Source: Daphnia carinata (Eukaryota > Arthropoda > Branchiopoda > Diplostraca > Daphniidae). From it: a DNA stretch of 64,000 bases. The position numbers and the translations under genes are program-made. The stretch lies in contig NC_081336.1 in the NCBI RefSeq assembly GCF_022539665.2, positions 9,214,778 to 9,278,777 on the forward strand, written 5' to 3'. Positions 1-10,939 of the stretch are shown here, in pieces. How positions within the stretch are numbered: the first letter of the stretch is position 1; the number at the start of each line of letters is the position of its first letter. The notes under the pieces are model-generated. The model was not told where the DNA came from. It did no database searches and worked only from the letters and a program-made list of their open reading frames with translations.

Positions 1-3000
1 CGTGTTAGTGGGAATCAGTAAGAATGTGGTACGTCTATCGATACCATTACGGACGGGCTATCGCTTTATCATTTGGAATTTCGGTGATTAGGTGGATGTT
101 TGGGAGGCCGTTGTGACATTCTCCTTTTCCCTATACTCGTTGGCGTGGCTTATTGGGCCGATAAAGGATTTCCTTTCAGAAAGACACACAAAAGCATCCC
201 GACGACAAACGACAAGCAAATCGAACTTGGCAACATGTTGTCGGGGGAGGGTAAGCTTTATTTTCATTTTTTCCTTTCTTTTGTTTTCATTTGTGCACCA
301 CACCTCCACCCCAGTGGCAGGTAGACGTGGCCAGACTTGATTTTTCGTTCGAAAGATCATTGTGCTTTCGATTGTTGATGTGACTGGATGTGTTCGTGTA
401 CGCCTCCGCCCTTGAAATGTGTTTGTGTGAATTGCAGGTGAAGCCATGCTGGATGGACTTACACTTACCAAAGATGGACAGGTTGATCCCAACGAGTTAG
501 CCAAATGGGTCCGACAAGCTACACGTATGGGTCTCACTGGAGAAGACGCCGCTAAATTGGCCGCATACAAGTGAAAATTACGTTTTGCTTTTAACTATTT
601 TAACAGATGATAACCTCTGAAATATCAGGTTGATTATGAGCAAAGAACACTCCAAGGCCTGGTATCGCATTGGGGCCACTCGTGTTTTTTCAGGCAGTAA
701 AAAAGTCCAGCCCCAGCTTAGCATGAAACTCAAAGAGGTACGTTCATACTTGTAATGCAATAATGTAGAGATTAATTAGTGTAATTAGTAAGTAGCAGTT
801 TTTAACCCACAAATAGAGTATGGTTTTGATGATTTTTTGATTTTTTCTTATAGGTTTATGATGCCATAAACGAACATCCAGAAACAGAAAACTTGAGCCC
901 GTTGACTCATGAAATATGTAAAAATAAAGCAATCATCGCATTTCACGCTATCGCCTGTGCAGGTAACGAGCGTCGCATTTACTCTGCCCATTATCATTCG
1001 TCTTATTTTAGATCAAATGACAGCTTTAATCTAACATTTAACGGAGAGTAAGATTAATTCCCGATTTATCAATACTTGATTTCTTTTATTTTTAAAAAGT
1101 ACCTGAAAATATCGGAACTTTCCTCGTTCGGATTGTTCGCAGTGGAAGGACAGATAATGCCGTGTCTGTAAGGTATGATGACACTATCTTCTTTACTAAA
1201 TTAACGTTTAATCCATTTAAATTTCAATTATCGTGTGATAAAATGTGTTGTATTTGTTGTAATTAGAGTCGAGACGATAGACGGCAGTGCCGTGGCAATA
1301 GAAGATTACGTGGCCTTTAATCAAGTGGTTTACTTCGAGCCCCACGAAGTTGAGAAAAAAGTGAGTTGGACATTTCGAAAACGGAAAATGCGTTTGCTAA
1401 TCGATAATTCTTTATTGGATAGGTGATTGTGGATATCGTAGATGACAATATCTACGAGCCCGACGAGCAGTTCTATCTTAAATTGAGCTTAACTGGAACA
1501 AACACGGCCAATCAAGATGAGGTTTTGCTTGGACGCATTTCCATCATGGAAGTCACCATTTTGAACGATGACGGTACATTTAAAGAAATCGTCCAACAAT
1601 TTAAACGCCGTTCTTTAATGCATTTCGTCTTTTATTAACAGAGCCCGGTACAATTACATTTGGAGACAGAGGCATTATAGTTAAAGAATCAGTGGGTTTA
1701 GCACAAATTCCAGTCTTACGTACAAACGGTTGGGACGGTGATGTGAGCGTCCGTTGGCGTACGTTAGGTGAGTCATTTTCTACTACATCGTTGCAAATAA
1801 TTGTGTTATGTCTTATTGTATTACACATTCATTTGTGCAGACAAGAAGTTAAAAAGTGGGAAAACTTATAAAGGACTTGAGGGCGAATTGATTTTCAAGC
1901 ACGCCGAGGTAAGTCTTGTTATTCTAAAATGAAAAGAAAATGAAATGATAGGAAATCTAAAACGTTTCGTTTTGCAGAGGAAACGTGTCATTGAAATTGC
2001 AATTTCGAATGACATGGCGCTGGAGAAAGACGAGTGCTTCGAAGTAGAATTGTTCGATCCTTCCGGTGGGGCCGTTCTCGGACATACAACCAAATTGGCC
2101 GTTACCATCACCAATGATGAGGGTGTGGTTTGATAGATGGACGCCTTCCTTTTGCCGAGTGTAAATTCAATTGTTTTCTATTTTAGAATTCAATTCGGTC
2201 GTGGATCGGCTCGCTGACATGACCACTGCCACCATGGATTCGATGGTTGTGCATCACGATTCCTGGACAAGTCAGATTAAAGATGTAATTAAAATTGGAA
2301 TATCATTTATTTCTTTTCTCGATGATGACATCTTTTTAATGAATTCATTTTAGGCTATGAATGTAAATGGTGGAGACATTGAGAATGCTACGACTTGCGA
2401 CTACGTTATGCATTTTTTGACGTTCGGATGGAAGGTAAAAACAACCAATTCAAACATCTCAATTGACTCACTAAAAACAAAGCAATTATGTTGACAGATA
2501 ATCTTTGCGTTTGTTCCACCAGCCGGAATATGGGGCGGATGGTTGTCTTTTGTTGTTTCATTGGCCGTCATTGGTATTCTGACTGCCATCGTAGGAGATT
2601 TTGCCGGCATTTTCGGATGTCTCGTCGGACTCGATGACGCCGTTACTGGTAACATTTCCTTAAAAAAAGGTCCCTTTTAAACGATTTATTTTAATTGGAA
2701 AACAAAACAGCCATTACATTTGTGGCGTTGGGGACATCCCTGCCGGATCTGTTCGCAAGTCGGGCTGCTGCGATTAACGAAAAATATGCTGACAACGCTA
2801 TTGGAAACGTGACTGGAAGTAATTCGGTTAATGTCTTCCTTGGCTTGGGTTTACCTTGGCTTATTGCCAGCATATACCACACAGCAAAGGTTGGCTAACA
2901 ATCAAATAAATTATTGAAAACAGGCGACTAACGTCTGACACGACAGGGAGGAGAATTCCGGGTGCAAGCCGGAAGTTTGGGATTTTCCATCACCATTTTC

Positions 3001-3252
3001 ACAATCATGGCTGTTTTTTCTTTAGCCCTACTGGTAGTACGAAGGTAAAAAAAACCAACCTGTGATTTAAATATTTAAATTTGGGCTAATTCATTTTTGT
3101 GCTGGTATAGATGCTCGGCTAGTTGCGGTCGTGGAGAATTAGGAGGACCGTTAGCAACTCGTTACGCATCCGCCATCGTTTTGGTGGTGCTCTGGATGAC
3201 TTACATCCTTCTCTCATCTCTAGAAACTTACGGCCACATTGATGGCTTCTAA
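1..3252 (+). CDS. Calx: Na+/Ca2+ exchanger (CALX/NCX family), copy 1, 5'-partial, one frameshift
   Basis: Plasma-membrane antiporter that extrudes Ca2+ in exchange for Na+. The window opens in exon 4. Exons by splice signals and homology to the complete copy at 47885-51855: 1-28, 92-250, 438-570, 629-737, 854-962, 1100-1172, 1267-1360, 1423-1573, 1642-1767, 1841-1908, 1978-2122, 2187-2284, 2354-2434, 2498-2648, 2711-2889, 2947-3044, 3111-3252. These encode the end of the first membrane block, two Calx-beta Ca2+-binding domains (acidic motifs such as [12 protein letters not shown] and ILNDDG) and the alpha-2 repeat with [11 protein letters not shown] and [14 protein letters not shown]. Exon 92-250 lacks one C near 120-124 relative to copies 2 and 3 (gacattctcc versus gacattcctcc), so DVWEAVVTF and LLFPILVG fall in different frames. 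No other lesion is seen. It is either a recent pseudogene or a base error. The family assignment is firm. Confidence 0.87.
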
Positions 3253-4046
3253 TCAAACATTATAGGTGCCAAAACAAATTCATGTACTGCCTCTTTTGCG
3301 ACGTTCCAGTTGCAACTCTTCCCAGTCAAGATCACATTCCAAGTGCAACTCACCGACAAAAAAACTAATGTAGTTCTTTTCGTGTCATGTTTTTTTTTTC
3401 GTTAAATGGGTATTGGCGCAAACGGCACACAGAGGTACGCAATATCGAGACCGCTTGTGTTTTATGTGAAAATTACCATTTCTCGTGATTTTGAATCATA
3501 TTATATGACCGCCAATTGATTCCCTAGTAATGCGTTTCCTTAAGTTAACCTTGTTATTACGTATTTTCATTTTGTAAGCGACAAGACCTAAGAACAACCT
3601 GGTGCGTACGTATGGCGATTCATACGACAATCAGCTGGCAAGAGACGAGAAGTACCATTTTAAACAGAAACATGTAAGACCATTTTATCCTAAAACTACA
3701 GTTTGATGTTTGTCAGGTACGCTTGTAAAAAGCCGCAGTTGACACCCTTTTGAAATTTCCATTCCAACTCATGTATTTTCATGGGAATATCTTGGTTTTT
3801 GAATAAACAATTGTTCCCTCATTCCTTTTTGTTTCGCTATTATTTTGGTTGTAACAAAACAAACTAGATGTCGCTGGTGCGCTTCTAAAATGGCGTTGTG
3901 TTTACCTGTGACAGTGGTGTGAGCATTGAAACCTGTGTTCGAAAGTTTTCATTTAAAATGTTGTAGTCGAGTAGAAAGTTATAGAAAACTAACGTCGATT
4001 AAGTGTTTTATTCCTTGTGTTAGTTTTTGGAAGTGAAGCACATCAA
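3253..4046 (+). other. 3' flank of Calx copy 1 with poly(A) signal
   Basis: The first 200 bp match the 3' flank of Calx copy 2 (51856-52055) closely, so they are probably 3' UTR. AATAAA at 3802-3807 is the first clear polyadenylation signal. The remainder to about 4046 shows no convincing coding structure. Confidence 0.5.
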
Positions 4047-4285
4047 ATGGTTAATTTTTTTTGTAACGGGCAATCTTGTAAGCTATGCAAGATGCCAGTT
4101 CCAAACAGTCACAGATTGCTCTGTAAAAAAACTATGACCTTAGCATTCCCTCGTGCTACTCTATTTGGAGGTATTTTACTTGTACGTGACCATTAGTATA
4201 CCATTTGGCATGATTTTGATTTTAAGATCTAGCTTGCGAAACTTACAACGGAAAGAATGCTAACCAGGAAGAACGTCACCAGTGA
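4047..4285 (+). other. Possible small spliced cysteine-rich ORF
   Basis: An ATG at 4047 opens a frame of 41 codons with a Cys/His-rich stretch (CNGQSCKLCKMPVP, then HRLLC) up to a possible donor at 4170/4171 (TTGGAG|GTATTT). A possible acceptor at 4226 (TTTTAAG) continues the frame for 19 codons to TGA at 4283-4285, giving 60 aa. Phases agree. Further downstream 4518-4591 looks like another exon (SAKPSPSSAKLPALQ before GTAAAT), and the Pro/Ser/Arg-rich frame across the minisatellite also follows a possible acceptor, so this may be the start of a longer gene. I recognise no family. The donor is weak and chance is not excluded. Confidence 0.22.
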
Positions 4286-4694
4286 TGTGTATTCTTAGAA
4301 TCAGCACACCATTATCTAACTCAACTACCCCTTTGCCTAGCCATCAGAATCAGTTTTAATCTGATAAATGGATTGTGCACCTCTTTGTTTGGTTTCCAAC
4401 ACCTAACCATTACCAACCAACACAAGTAGACAAGGGAATCGAAACAATCCCTTTTGGTATTGCAAGTTTGAGGCTTATCTAGTGTTGCCTTTCTTTAAAT
4501 TTCGTATCCTATCGTAGGTCTGCCAAACCTTCACCATCTTCAGCAAAATTACCAGCCCTACAGCTTCTGCAGTCTTCAGACAACGTCATAGGTAAATTCT
4601 CATTTATAATTACACCACTAATTTTATATTCCACATGGAGTGACATGTTTTTTTTTCATATTTATCATTTATATTATTCATCCCTCTTCACCAG

Positions 4695-5110
4695 GCTTTT
4701 CGCCCAGTCCGTCGCCCCGTCCGTCGCCCAGTCTTCGCCCCGTCCGTCGCCCAGTCTTCGCCTCGTCCGTCGCCGCGTCATCGCCCCGTCTTCGCCTCGT
4801 CCGTCGCCCCGTCTTCGCCTCGCCCGTCGCCGCGTCATCGCCCCGTCTTCGCCTCGTCCGTCGCCGCGTCATCGCCCCGTCTTCGCCTCGTCCGTCGCCG
4901 CGTCATCGCCCCGTCTTCGCCTCGTCCGTCGCCGCGTCATCGCCCCGTCTTCGCCTCGTCCGTCGCCCCGTCTTCGCCTCGTCCGTCGCCCCGTCATCGC
5001 CTCGCCGGTCGCCTCATCTTCGCTTCGCCCCGTCTTCGCCTCGCCCGTCGTCGCCTCGCCCGTCGTCGCCTCGTGGTCGCCCGTCGCCGTCTCGTCCGTT
5101 GCTGTGTCGT
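4695..5110. repeat. GC-rich minisatellite, 34-bp unit built from cgtc-tcgcc submotifs
   Basis: Successive starts of cgtcttcgcctcgtccgtcg at 4878 and 4912 give a 34-bp period. Each unit consists of three related 11-12-bp submotifs (cgtcttcgcct, cgtccgtcgcc, gcgtcatcgcccc). The edges are less regular. The GC-rich, pyrimidine-biased block contrasts sharply with AT-rich surroundings. Because 34 is not divisible by three, the frame rotates through Pro/Ser/Arg-rich peptides, so long frames here (for example 4640-5194) need not be real proteins. Confidence 0.9.
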
Positions 5111-5169
5111 CGCCTTATCTTCATGGTATCGTTATATTTTGTATTGTATGTAATGTATAATGTAATTAA

Positions 5170-5474
5170 CTCGTTGGCTGCCACCCATCTTTGAATCCCC
5201 TTTTTTTTTAGCTTGACAGGGACGGGCCGCGCTGTTCTGCTCCATGGTCTATTTGCCATGGGGTGGAGCAGCGCCACTGCCCAAGATTGGCCGAAAGGCT
5301 TGTAGGCAATGCACCACAGGGAACTCCCTTGATCGATGCGATAGATGAGACCTGGGGTGTGCATTCCCGTAAAGGTCTCGTCATCGTGTCAGCCCGGCCC
5401 CCCGGCCCCCTTTATCGCTATCCCTAAGATAGCGATGTAGAAACTGTAGTTTAGATGGCGTGGCAGCCAACGGG
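5170..5474. mobile_element. piggyBac-like MITE (305 bp) with TIRs and TTAA-type target site
   Basis: The left end (5170, ctcgttggctgccacccat) and right end (5474, reverse complement cccgttggctgccacgcca) are imperfect inverted repeats of about 22 bp. The left flank is TTAA (5166-5169) and the right flank is TTAG (5475-5478), so the original pattern is consistent with TTAA-CCC...GGG-TTAA, the hallmark of piggyBac-family elements. The interior has no transposase frame, so it would be non-autonomous. One substitution in each end suggests an old insertion. Confidence 0.6.
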
Positions 5475-5616
5475 TTAGTTTTAAGTGTATTTGTGTATGT
5501 ATCTTTGTCTTGTATGTGTAATATGTATAGTGGTGGATTTGTGGGTGGAAGGAGGGAAAATAAAAAGCTTTAAATAATATTTACATTTGTTTTTATTTAT
5601 TTATTTGTATGTAGAC

Positions 5617-5685
5617 TGATATGGGGATCGAACCCAAGAATTCTAGTATGCCAAGCAGAAGCTATGTCGATATTCCATCTACATT
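5617..5685 (-). repeat. Degenerate tRNA-like sequence
   Basis: On the minus strand a good T-arm (TGGG-TTCGATC-CCCA) and an imperfect anticodon stem are present, but the D-arm and acceptor stem are not canonical. It is probably a tRNA relic or the head of a tRNA-derived SINE. Confidence 0.3.
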
Positions 5686-5774
5686 TTATTTGTTAGTAAA
5701 AGGCCTTCCATAATAACCTAGTGTCGACACTATTTCAATATACGCATCAAAATCTACGTGTACGTTTATAAGGA

Positions 5775-5838
5775 CAGTCATGGCGCAATGGTAGCGTGCA
5801 GGGCTGGAATGCTAAATGTATGTGGTTCAAATCCCAGA
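5775..5838 (+). repeat. tRNA-derived sequence (A box and B box present)
   Basis: tggcgcaatggtagcg resembles an internal A box and D-arm, and ggttcaaatcc is a B-box match at the expected distance. The acceptor and anticodon stems do not pair well. Best read as a SINE head or tRNA pseudogene, not a working tRNA. Confidence 0.35.
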
Positions 5839-5976
5839 TTCGCAAGTACTGCGTGTCAAGCGAAACTAGCGTAGAAAAATTCTGCGTTGGATGCTTCCGA
5901 TGTCGAATGGAAAGAATTTTTGCCATTTTTCGTTATTTCAACAAATAAACGAGTGCCGTATTACAAATCTCTACAT

Positions 5977-6047
5977 GGTGTAGCAAGGATTTGAACCCTA
6001 GACCTTCAGCTTACGAAGCCGATGCTCTACCATTGAGCCATTTCACA
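5977..6047 (-). repeat. tRNA-Thr(CGT)-like pseudogene or SINE head
   Basis: On the minus strand the D-arm (GCTC-AATGGTA-GAGC) and anticodon arm (TCGGC-TTCGTAA-GCTGA, anticodon CGT) are well formed and the T-arm is GGGTTCAAATCC. The acceptor stem pairs at only about four of seven positions, so it is probably not a functional tRNA. Confidence 0.4.
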
Positions 6048-6700
6048 TATTTTAATACTGTTGTTATTAATAGTGAATTTAGGAATGAGTTTTGGACTTA
6101 AAAAAGAAAAAGGAAGCTTCCTTTTCGTTGCCTGAACATACACTGGCTTTCTTCTCGAACAGATACCTGTCTTTGCCAGTACATTGGCTGGTTTGGAAAA
6201 CTGATGCCAGAACCCAGAACACTGGCCTTTCCAAATACCAATATCTAGTTTTTTCTCAGACGGTTGTTTTTCTACCAGGTACCAGATATTGCACATTAGT
6301 TGTAAAGCAAATTTCTCAATTTTTCCCTAGGGTGTTTTTTTACAATACCTACAGCACCTTTTTCGTTTGTTCTACCTCCCTCTCGCTTTTGGCGGCGGTG
6401 ACGTAGGTAACGTCAAAAGAAAACATCGCGATCACCACAGCTCTGTAGAATAACAGTGTATATGAAATTGTGCATTTATCAAACAAAAAAATAACACATT
6501 TTCAGAAATTTTTTAACTTGTACAAATACAACAAGCTAACAGAAAAAATCCGCCATATTTAACAAGGCGAAACAGGGCACACGAAAACAGACAAACTTAC
6601 TGATTTGAGAATCTAAATAATTTTTTCCCTACCATTTCTTCTACGGCAAGGCTTCGTTTGTTTTCTGGCACAGCCCACTGTCCACAATAATGCACTCACC
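6048..6700. other. AT-rich stretch with no supported gene
   Basis: Short frames on both strands overlap each other without splice or family support. Nothing recognisable. Confidence 0.5.
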
Positions 6701-9192
6701 TTACATCAAGTTGAATGCAGTCACACCCGGATCTCGTTCATACGGTTGCTGGCTGTAGCAATAAGCGTCAAAACGCGGCGTCCCTTCAAACTCCATGTGG
6801 ATGGGCGGCGGATGCAAACGTTGCGTGGCTCGGATTTGATGGTGATGCTTTTGCTGAGGGAAATCAATGGCAGAGGTTAGTTTGTACTTAATAAATATCA
6901 TTATTGGTCTAGAGAATCAATAATTACCTTGCTGATTCATAGTTTGCAATGTTATTGATATTTTCCTTAAACTCAATATCTCTATTCATCAATACTTTCA
7001 GATTTATGGCTGATTAAAGGTCTGGAAAGTTTCAACGCTCCACACCTTCTGTGAAAGCTAATGCCATCACATCACGAACTAGTTTGGGTTTCAAAATAAT
7101 ATGATCCAAAAATGAAGAACTGAAGAAAAACCATAAGAAAAGCTATACTAGAATTGTTTTTAGAGGGATAAGCAGATACCTATATGACATTGGTAGCTTG
7201 CAAACACCAATGGTAAGGTCCTTCCTTCCATATTAATTCATCAATACTTTTTACATGGCTTATTTTTTCTCCTTAGAAAATAAGCTATCAACATTATTGG
7301 TTTTTGTCAGCTTACATCTGTTTAAATTTATGAAAATAAACATCACATTTTCTTCGTTTGGTCACTATTTTCAATATTTGTGTTATTCTAATCATTCAGT
7401 AAGAAAAAGTCAAGCAATTTCATACCAGAATTCCATCAGACCAATTCCAGGAAAAATTGTTCTTCTTAATTTTCTCGCGATTCGTGAATTCCAAACAGAA
7501 ACGCAACCGGATCTCTTAAACCAAATAAACGAAGAACCTACCAGATATTTGCAAACGCACATGTATGATGCAAGTGCAAAACAGTATGGAGTCTGCTTCC
7601 AAAATGCTGCCATCTGGTAGAACAGAAGTGAAACATTTTATCCTACCATAGATTGCTGGATTACTTTACTGTTCTAAAAATAAAAACGCATTATAAAATT
7701 GAATGTGAATCCTTTGAGTCACGGATGCAACAAAAACAACTGAAATTATACAAATGCACGTCACGAAAGTTGTGCGGTACTGAGCTGATCCTGTAAAATA
7801 GATTTTAAATTCGATTTTCGAAATGGCCACGAATATTCTTTCCGTGAACTGCTACTATATCCAGCTCAAAACAAACTGATTTTCTGACGTCAGCTTTGAA
7901 TTCCAATCTAAAATCATGTGTTTCTCTAGCAATCCAGGTAACTGAAAAAGAAATTCAGTTTTATGTTGTTTTTAAATCAGAGCTGGGTTTTCCCTAGATG
8001 GCGACAGAGGTCTTCGAAATGGCTGAAATAAATGGTAAACCAGAGAACAGAAGTTACCAATATAAACGTGGGACAAACAGCGTTTCCAGTGCCCGATCCC
8101 GCTGCAACAATGGGTTATTCGCGACTGAATCCGTAATTAAGTCCGACTTTATGGAAGAGTGACGTGTGGACGCGGGCTGGATAAAAATTTTTGGCAGCAG
8201 ACCTGCAGTTGCCTGAGACTAAAATAGCACGCGTATAATACGGGGCTACAAAATGAGGAATTTATAAAAAACCTATTGCAAGCGTTTAATGGTGCATCAA
8301 AATGCATTCCCTCCTTTTGGCCATCCCGTTTTTGATGATGTCAAAGATTTTACCACAAATCAGATCGGATAAAAAGGCGACGGACAATCAACATTCCATG
8401 CCGTGACTTTCCATTATATATTAAATTTCTTCTCAATCGCCACTCTGCATCAATTAAACAATTATGAAATTATTGGAAAAGAAAGACTTCATTTTACTTG
8501 CCAACTGTGATTCCCAATGTACTAAAATATTCAGAATATTGTCAATAGCAGTTGATGTTCCTTAAACGCCGCCATTAATTCGCGCATATTTTTACCCAAG
8601 CAAGTGACATATGAGCGGTTCCTTTGTCTCATCGATTTTAATAACAGCTTTCCTAAAAGATGGAAAGCAATAAAGATGAATTTATTTTCGATTGACACAA
8701 AGTAGTGGATTACCTAAGTTCACGTTTGGAGTGGATGCAAAATGATTTTACGCAATTGTATCCATAATCTTACTTAAACCTTGGTTTAACTGGTCTTCAC
8801 GGGGGGTAAGGATGAGCAGCTTATTTGTCATCAAGAAGTCCTCGAAATCCATAAGACGATCTGCTTTCACCGAACTGGGGTCCAAATCATATCCTACAGA
8901 CACAAACTGAATCAGTTCATCAATAGAGTATCATGCACTCGAGTAGGTTTGACTTGCCTTGATGAATTTCTGTGCCAAGGTTGCCTTCACCCAGTGGTGA
9001 CTGTTTAAGACCAGATGTTGAATCGTATTGGTAACAAATATCTTCTAAGGATCACACAAATCATCACTGCATGGATCTTCAATAAAACTTTAAAGATAAG
9101 TGTCTTGGTCATGAAACTTAAAGATATCTCTTACTTTGTAGTCGGAAATGCAAGGCAGCTGTCTTATGGTGAGAAGGCAAACATTCATCACA
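6701..9192 (-). CDS. Unrecognised multi-exon gene, partial
   Basis: Several minus-strand segments join with matching splice phases. Exon 9192-9135 (58 nt) begins after CCCAAG and encodes CDECLPSHHKTAALHFRLQ. Exon 9044-8958 (87 nt) encodes DICYQYDSTSGLKQSPLG; its donor would be GC-AG. Exon 8893-8774 (120 nt) encodes YDLDPSSVKADRLMDFEDFL. A probable exon 8647-8596 encodes VIKIDETKEPLICHLLG. The introns are short (64-126 nt). A final exon at 6853-6701 follows TTTCCCTCAG and ends with TAA after PGVTAFNLM. The connection between 8596 and 6853 is unresolved, and 7109-7035 holds another coding-like piece (LKPKLVRDVMALAFTEGVER, ending in a stop). The 5' end was not found. No family is recognised, and a transposon or pseudogene origin is possible. 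Confidence 0.4.
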
Positions 9193-9996
9193 CTTGGGTT
9201 AGACGTTTTCCGAAGTCCTCCTCGCCATGGCCCTGCTTTCTTTCAGCAGTGTTCTGCTTCATATGAAAATGTTTGGCTAAAGTTAGAAAACCAAGCTAGC
9301 ACTGAAGAAATGTATTACCATGTGTAACATATCTGAAAGACGATGGAGTACCTTGTCCCGGCATGCAATAAGAAGCTACATGGCAGTTGTCACAAAGCCT
9401 GAATGGCAAAGTCTATCCATTACATCGATATTACCAGATTTTAGCGTACCATTTGCCCGTCAAGCATTTCGTACTGCATAGGTGTTTGGAAATAATCACG
9501 GCAGTACGACCTTTGTGCTACAACTTGAATATGGCTCGTTGTTGTATTTGCTGAGGGCTCTTAATCCTGAAACTGACTCTTTTTCACAGTTGGATGAATC
9601 TATTAGAAGGATTAGAATTTTTTGTTGATGTGACATAAAGGATGTCATGTGAAATTATGGATAAAATAGTAATACATTACGGATTACGCTGACTTTCTAG
9701 GATGCTTCTCCCACGGACACGTCACACGTCCGTGCACGTCCGATAGACAGTCAGCTGTTCTATTTAAGCCTACCAAAGGTAGATATAACCGTAATTAGTT
9801 TACCGGTCCACAGTTGCCATATTTCGAAATCATTGTCCTTCATATTGCAGAATGCAGACGTAAATGGCGGGAGAAAGAAAAAAGAAAAAAGCCTGATTTA
9901 TTTTTTGGGGGGTAAACCGGATTGCCATATTTGCTCCTGAAATGAAAATTGCTTATCGTAAAAAGTTATGGAGGCAGAACATTGGCACACACTTCG
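9193..9996. other. No supported gene
   Basis: No splice-consistent or long frame is seen on either strand. It probably contains the 5' flank of the minus-strand gene and the left edge of the duplicated NACHT unit. Confidence 0.4.
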
Positions 9997-10372
9997 ACAA
10001 ATTCGTGTTGTGGTGAATATGCCAAACGAATACCACTTTGAAGCCATTTTACAACCTGGAGATGTGAGCAAGATAGTAGTTGCTCACATGTAAGGAATGC
10101 AAACCATAAACGGTCTGTTGCAGGAAATTAGAAAATGAGATGGGGCCCAAGGAAGATGCCAAGCAAGACATGGATGTTAAACTAATGCATTTTTTGGACA
10201 ACATTGAAATGATTGAGTGCATTACCACATAATCGCTGAGATATTCAGCACTCAGCTCAAAATCGTTTCAGCCATTCCAATATTGGAACAGGAAAATGCA
10301 TCAATGGGCCACCTGGTGATATCACATAGTCAATTACAACCCCTAGAAGAAGTGGAAGGATGAAAAAAAGTA
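9997..10372 (+). pseudogene. Relic of the nuclease-module C-terminus, upstream of NACHT1
   Basis: Aligns over about 370 bp with NACHT2 nucleotides of about 21715-22175. Shared stretches include gtggtgaatatgcca, ttttacaa...gatgtgagcaag and cacctggtgatatca followed by tagtcaattacaa. The relic has many indels and in-frame stops, and the intervening parts of the module are gone. It shows that the ancestor of NACHT1 also carried the N-terminal module now present only in NACHT2. Confidence 0.7.
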
Positions 10373-10383
10373 GCTTCAGCTCT

Positions 10384-10800
10384 GCTTGAAACTCAAAGAG
10401 GTATGTAACACAATGTATTTTGTCGAGTTCTCATCCGATTTGAGTCAGCTAACATCTTATTTTGTTGTAAAATATTTTTGAACCTGTTAACTACAGAAAT
10501 ATCATGTCAGAGAAGCACAGTAGATGATGAAGGACATAGAGGGTGCACTTGTAAAGAAAAGTTGGTTTTTTTTTCAGATTGAACATCTTAATCGTGGAAT
10601 CACAAAAAAAGCATTTTGTGTTATGACTTTTCTTTTTTTTTAATCTATAGGTTTATGGTTTCAAAAATCAACGCCCTAAACAACATCGGAAATTTCAATC
10701 CACCGGCCAAAAGTGCTAGGAAAAAAAAATCAAACAATCATCGCATTTCATACCTGGCCACGAGTGTCTCACACCTACGCTGTATATAATCAGCATGTTA
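10384..10800 (+). pseudogene. Calx exon 7-end and exon 8 relic upstream of NACHT1
   Basis: gaaactcaaagaggtatgt at 10388 matches the Calx exon 7 donor. After an intron-like stretch, taggtttatg at 10649 and aatcatcgcatttca at 10735 match exon 8 with its acceptor (compare 851-962). The coding sense is lost. The same exon 8 shard lies ahead of NACHT2 (about 19985) and NACHT3 (about 27853). Confidence 0.65.
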
Positions 10801-10939
10801 TCGAAATCAAGTTACGCCACTACGTGGTCGGCATTTCGAAATTGCTGTAGTGATATTGACCGTTATCTACATGAACGATTTTGTACCGGGTAATGATAAA
10901 GTTGTCAGTCATTTCTCTATCGTTTGTTGATTAAGAATG

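Noticed and set aside
88-570. Minus-strand 160-aa ORF over Calx copy 1
   Set aside because: Shadow of the exchanger exons and intron; the frame is not kept in copies 2 and 3.
4695-5110. Possible CRISPR array
   Set aside because: Units are contiguous with no unique spacers, and the window is eukaryotic.
4640-5194. Long Pro/Ser/Arg-rich ORFs over the minisatellite on both strands
   Set aside because: The repeat unit lacks stop codons in several frames, so length alone is no evidence. Listed as a repeat.
5977-6047. Functional tRNA-Thr gene
   Set aside because: The acceptor stem does not pair. Treated as a tRNA-like repeat.
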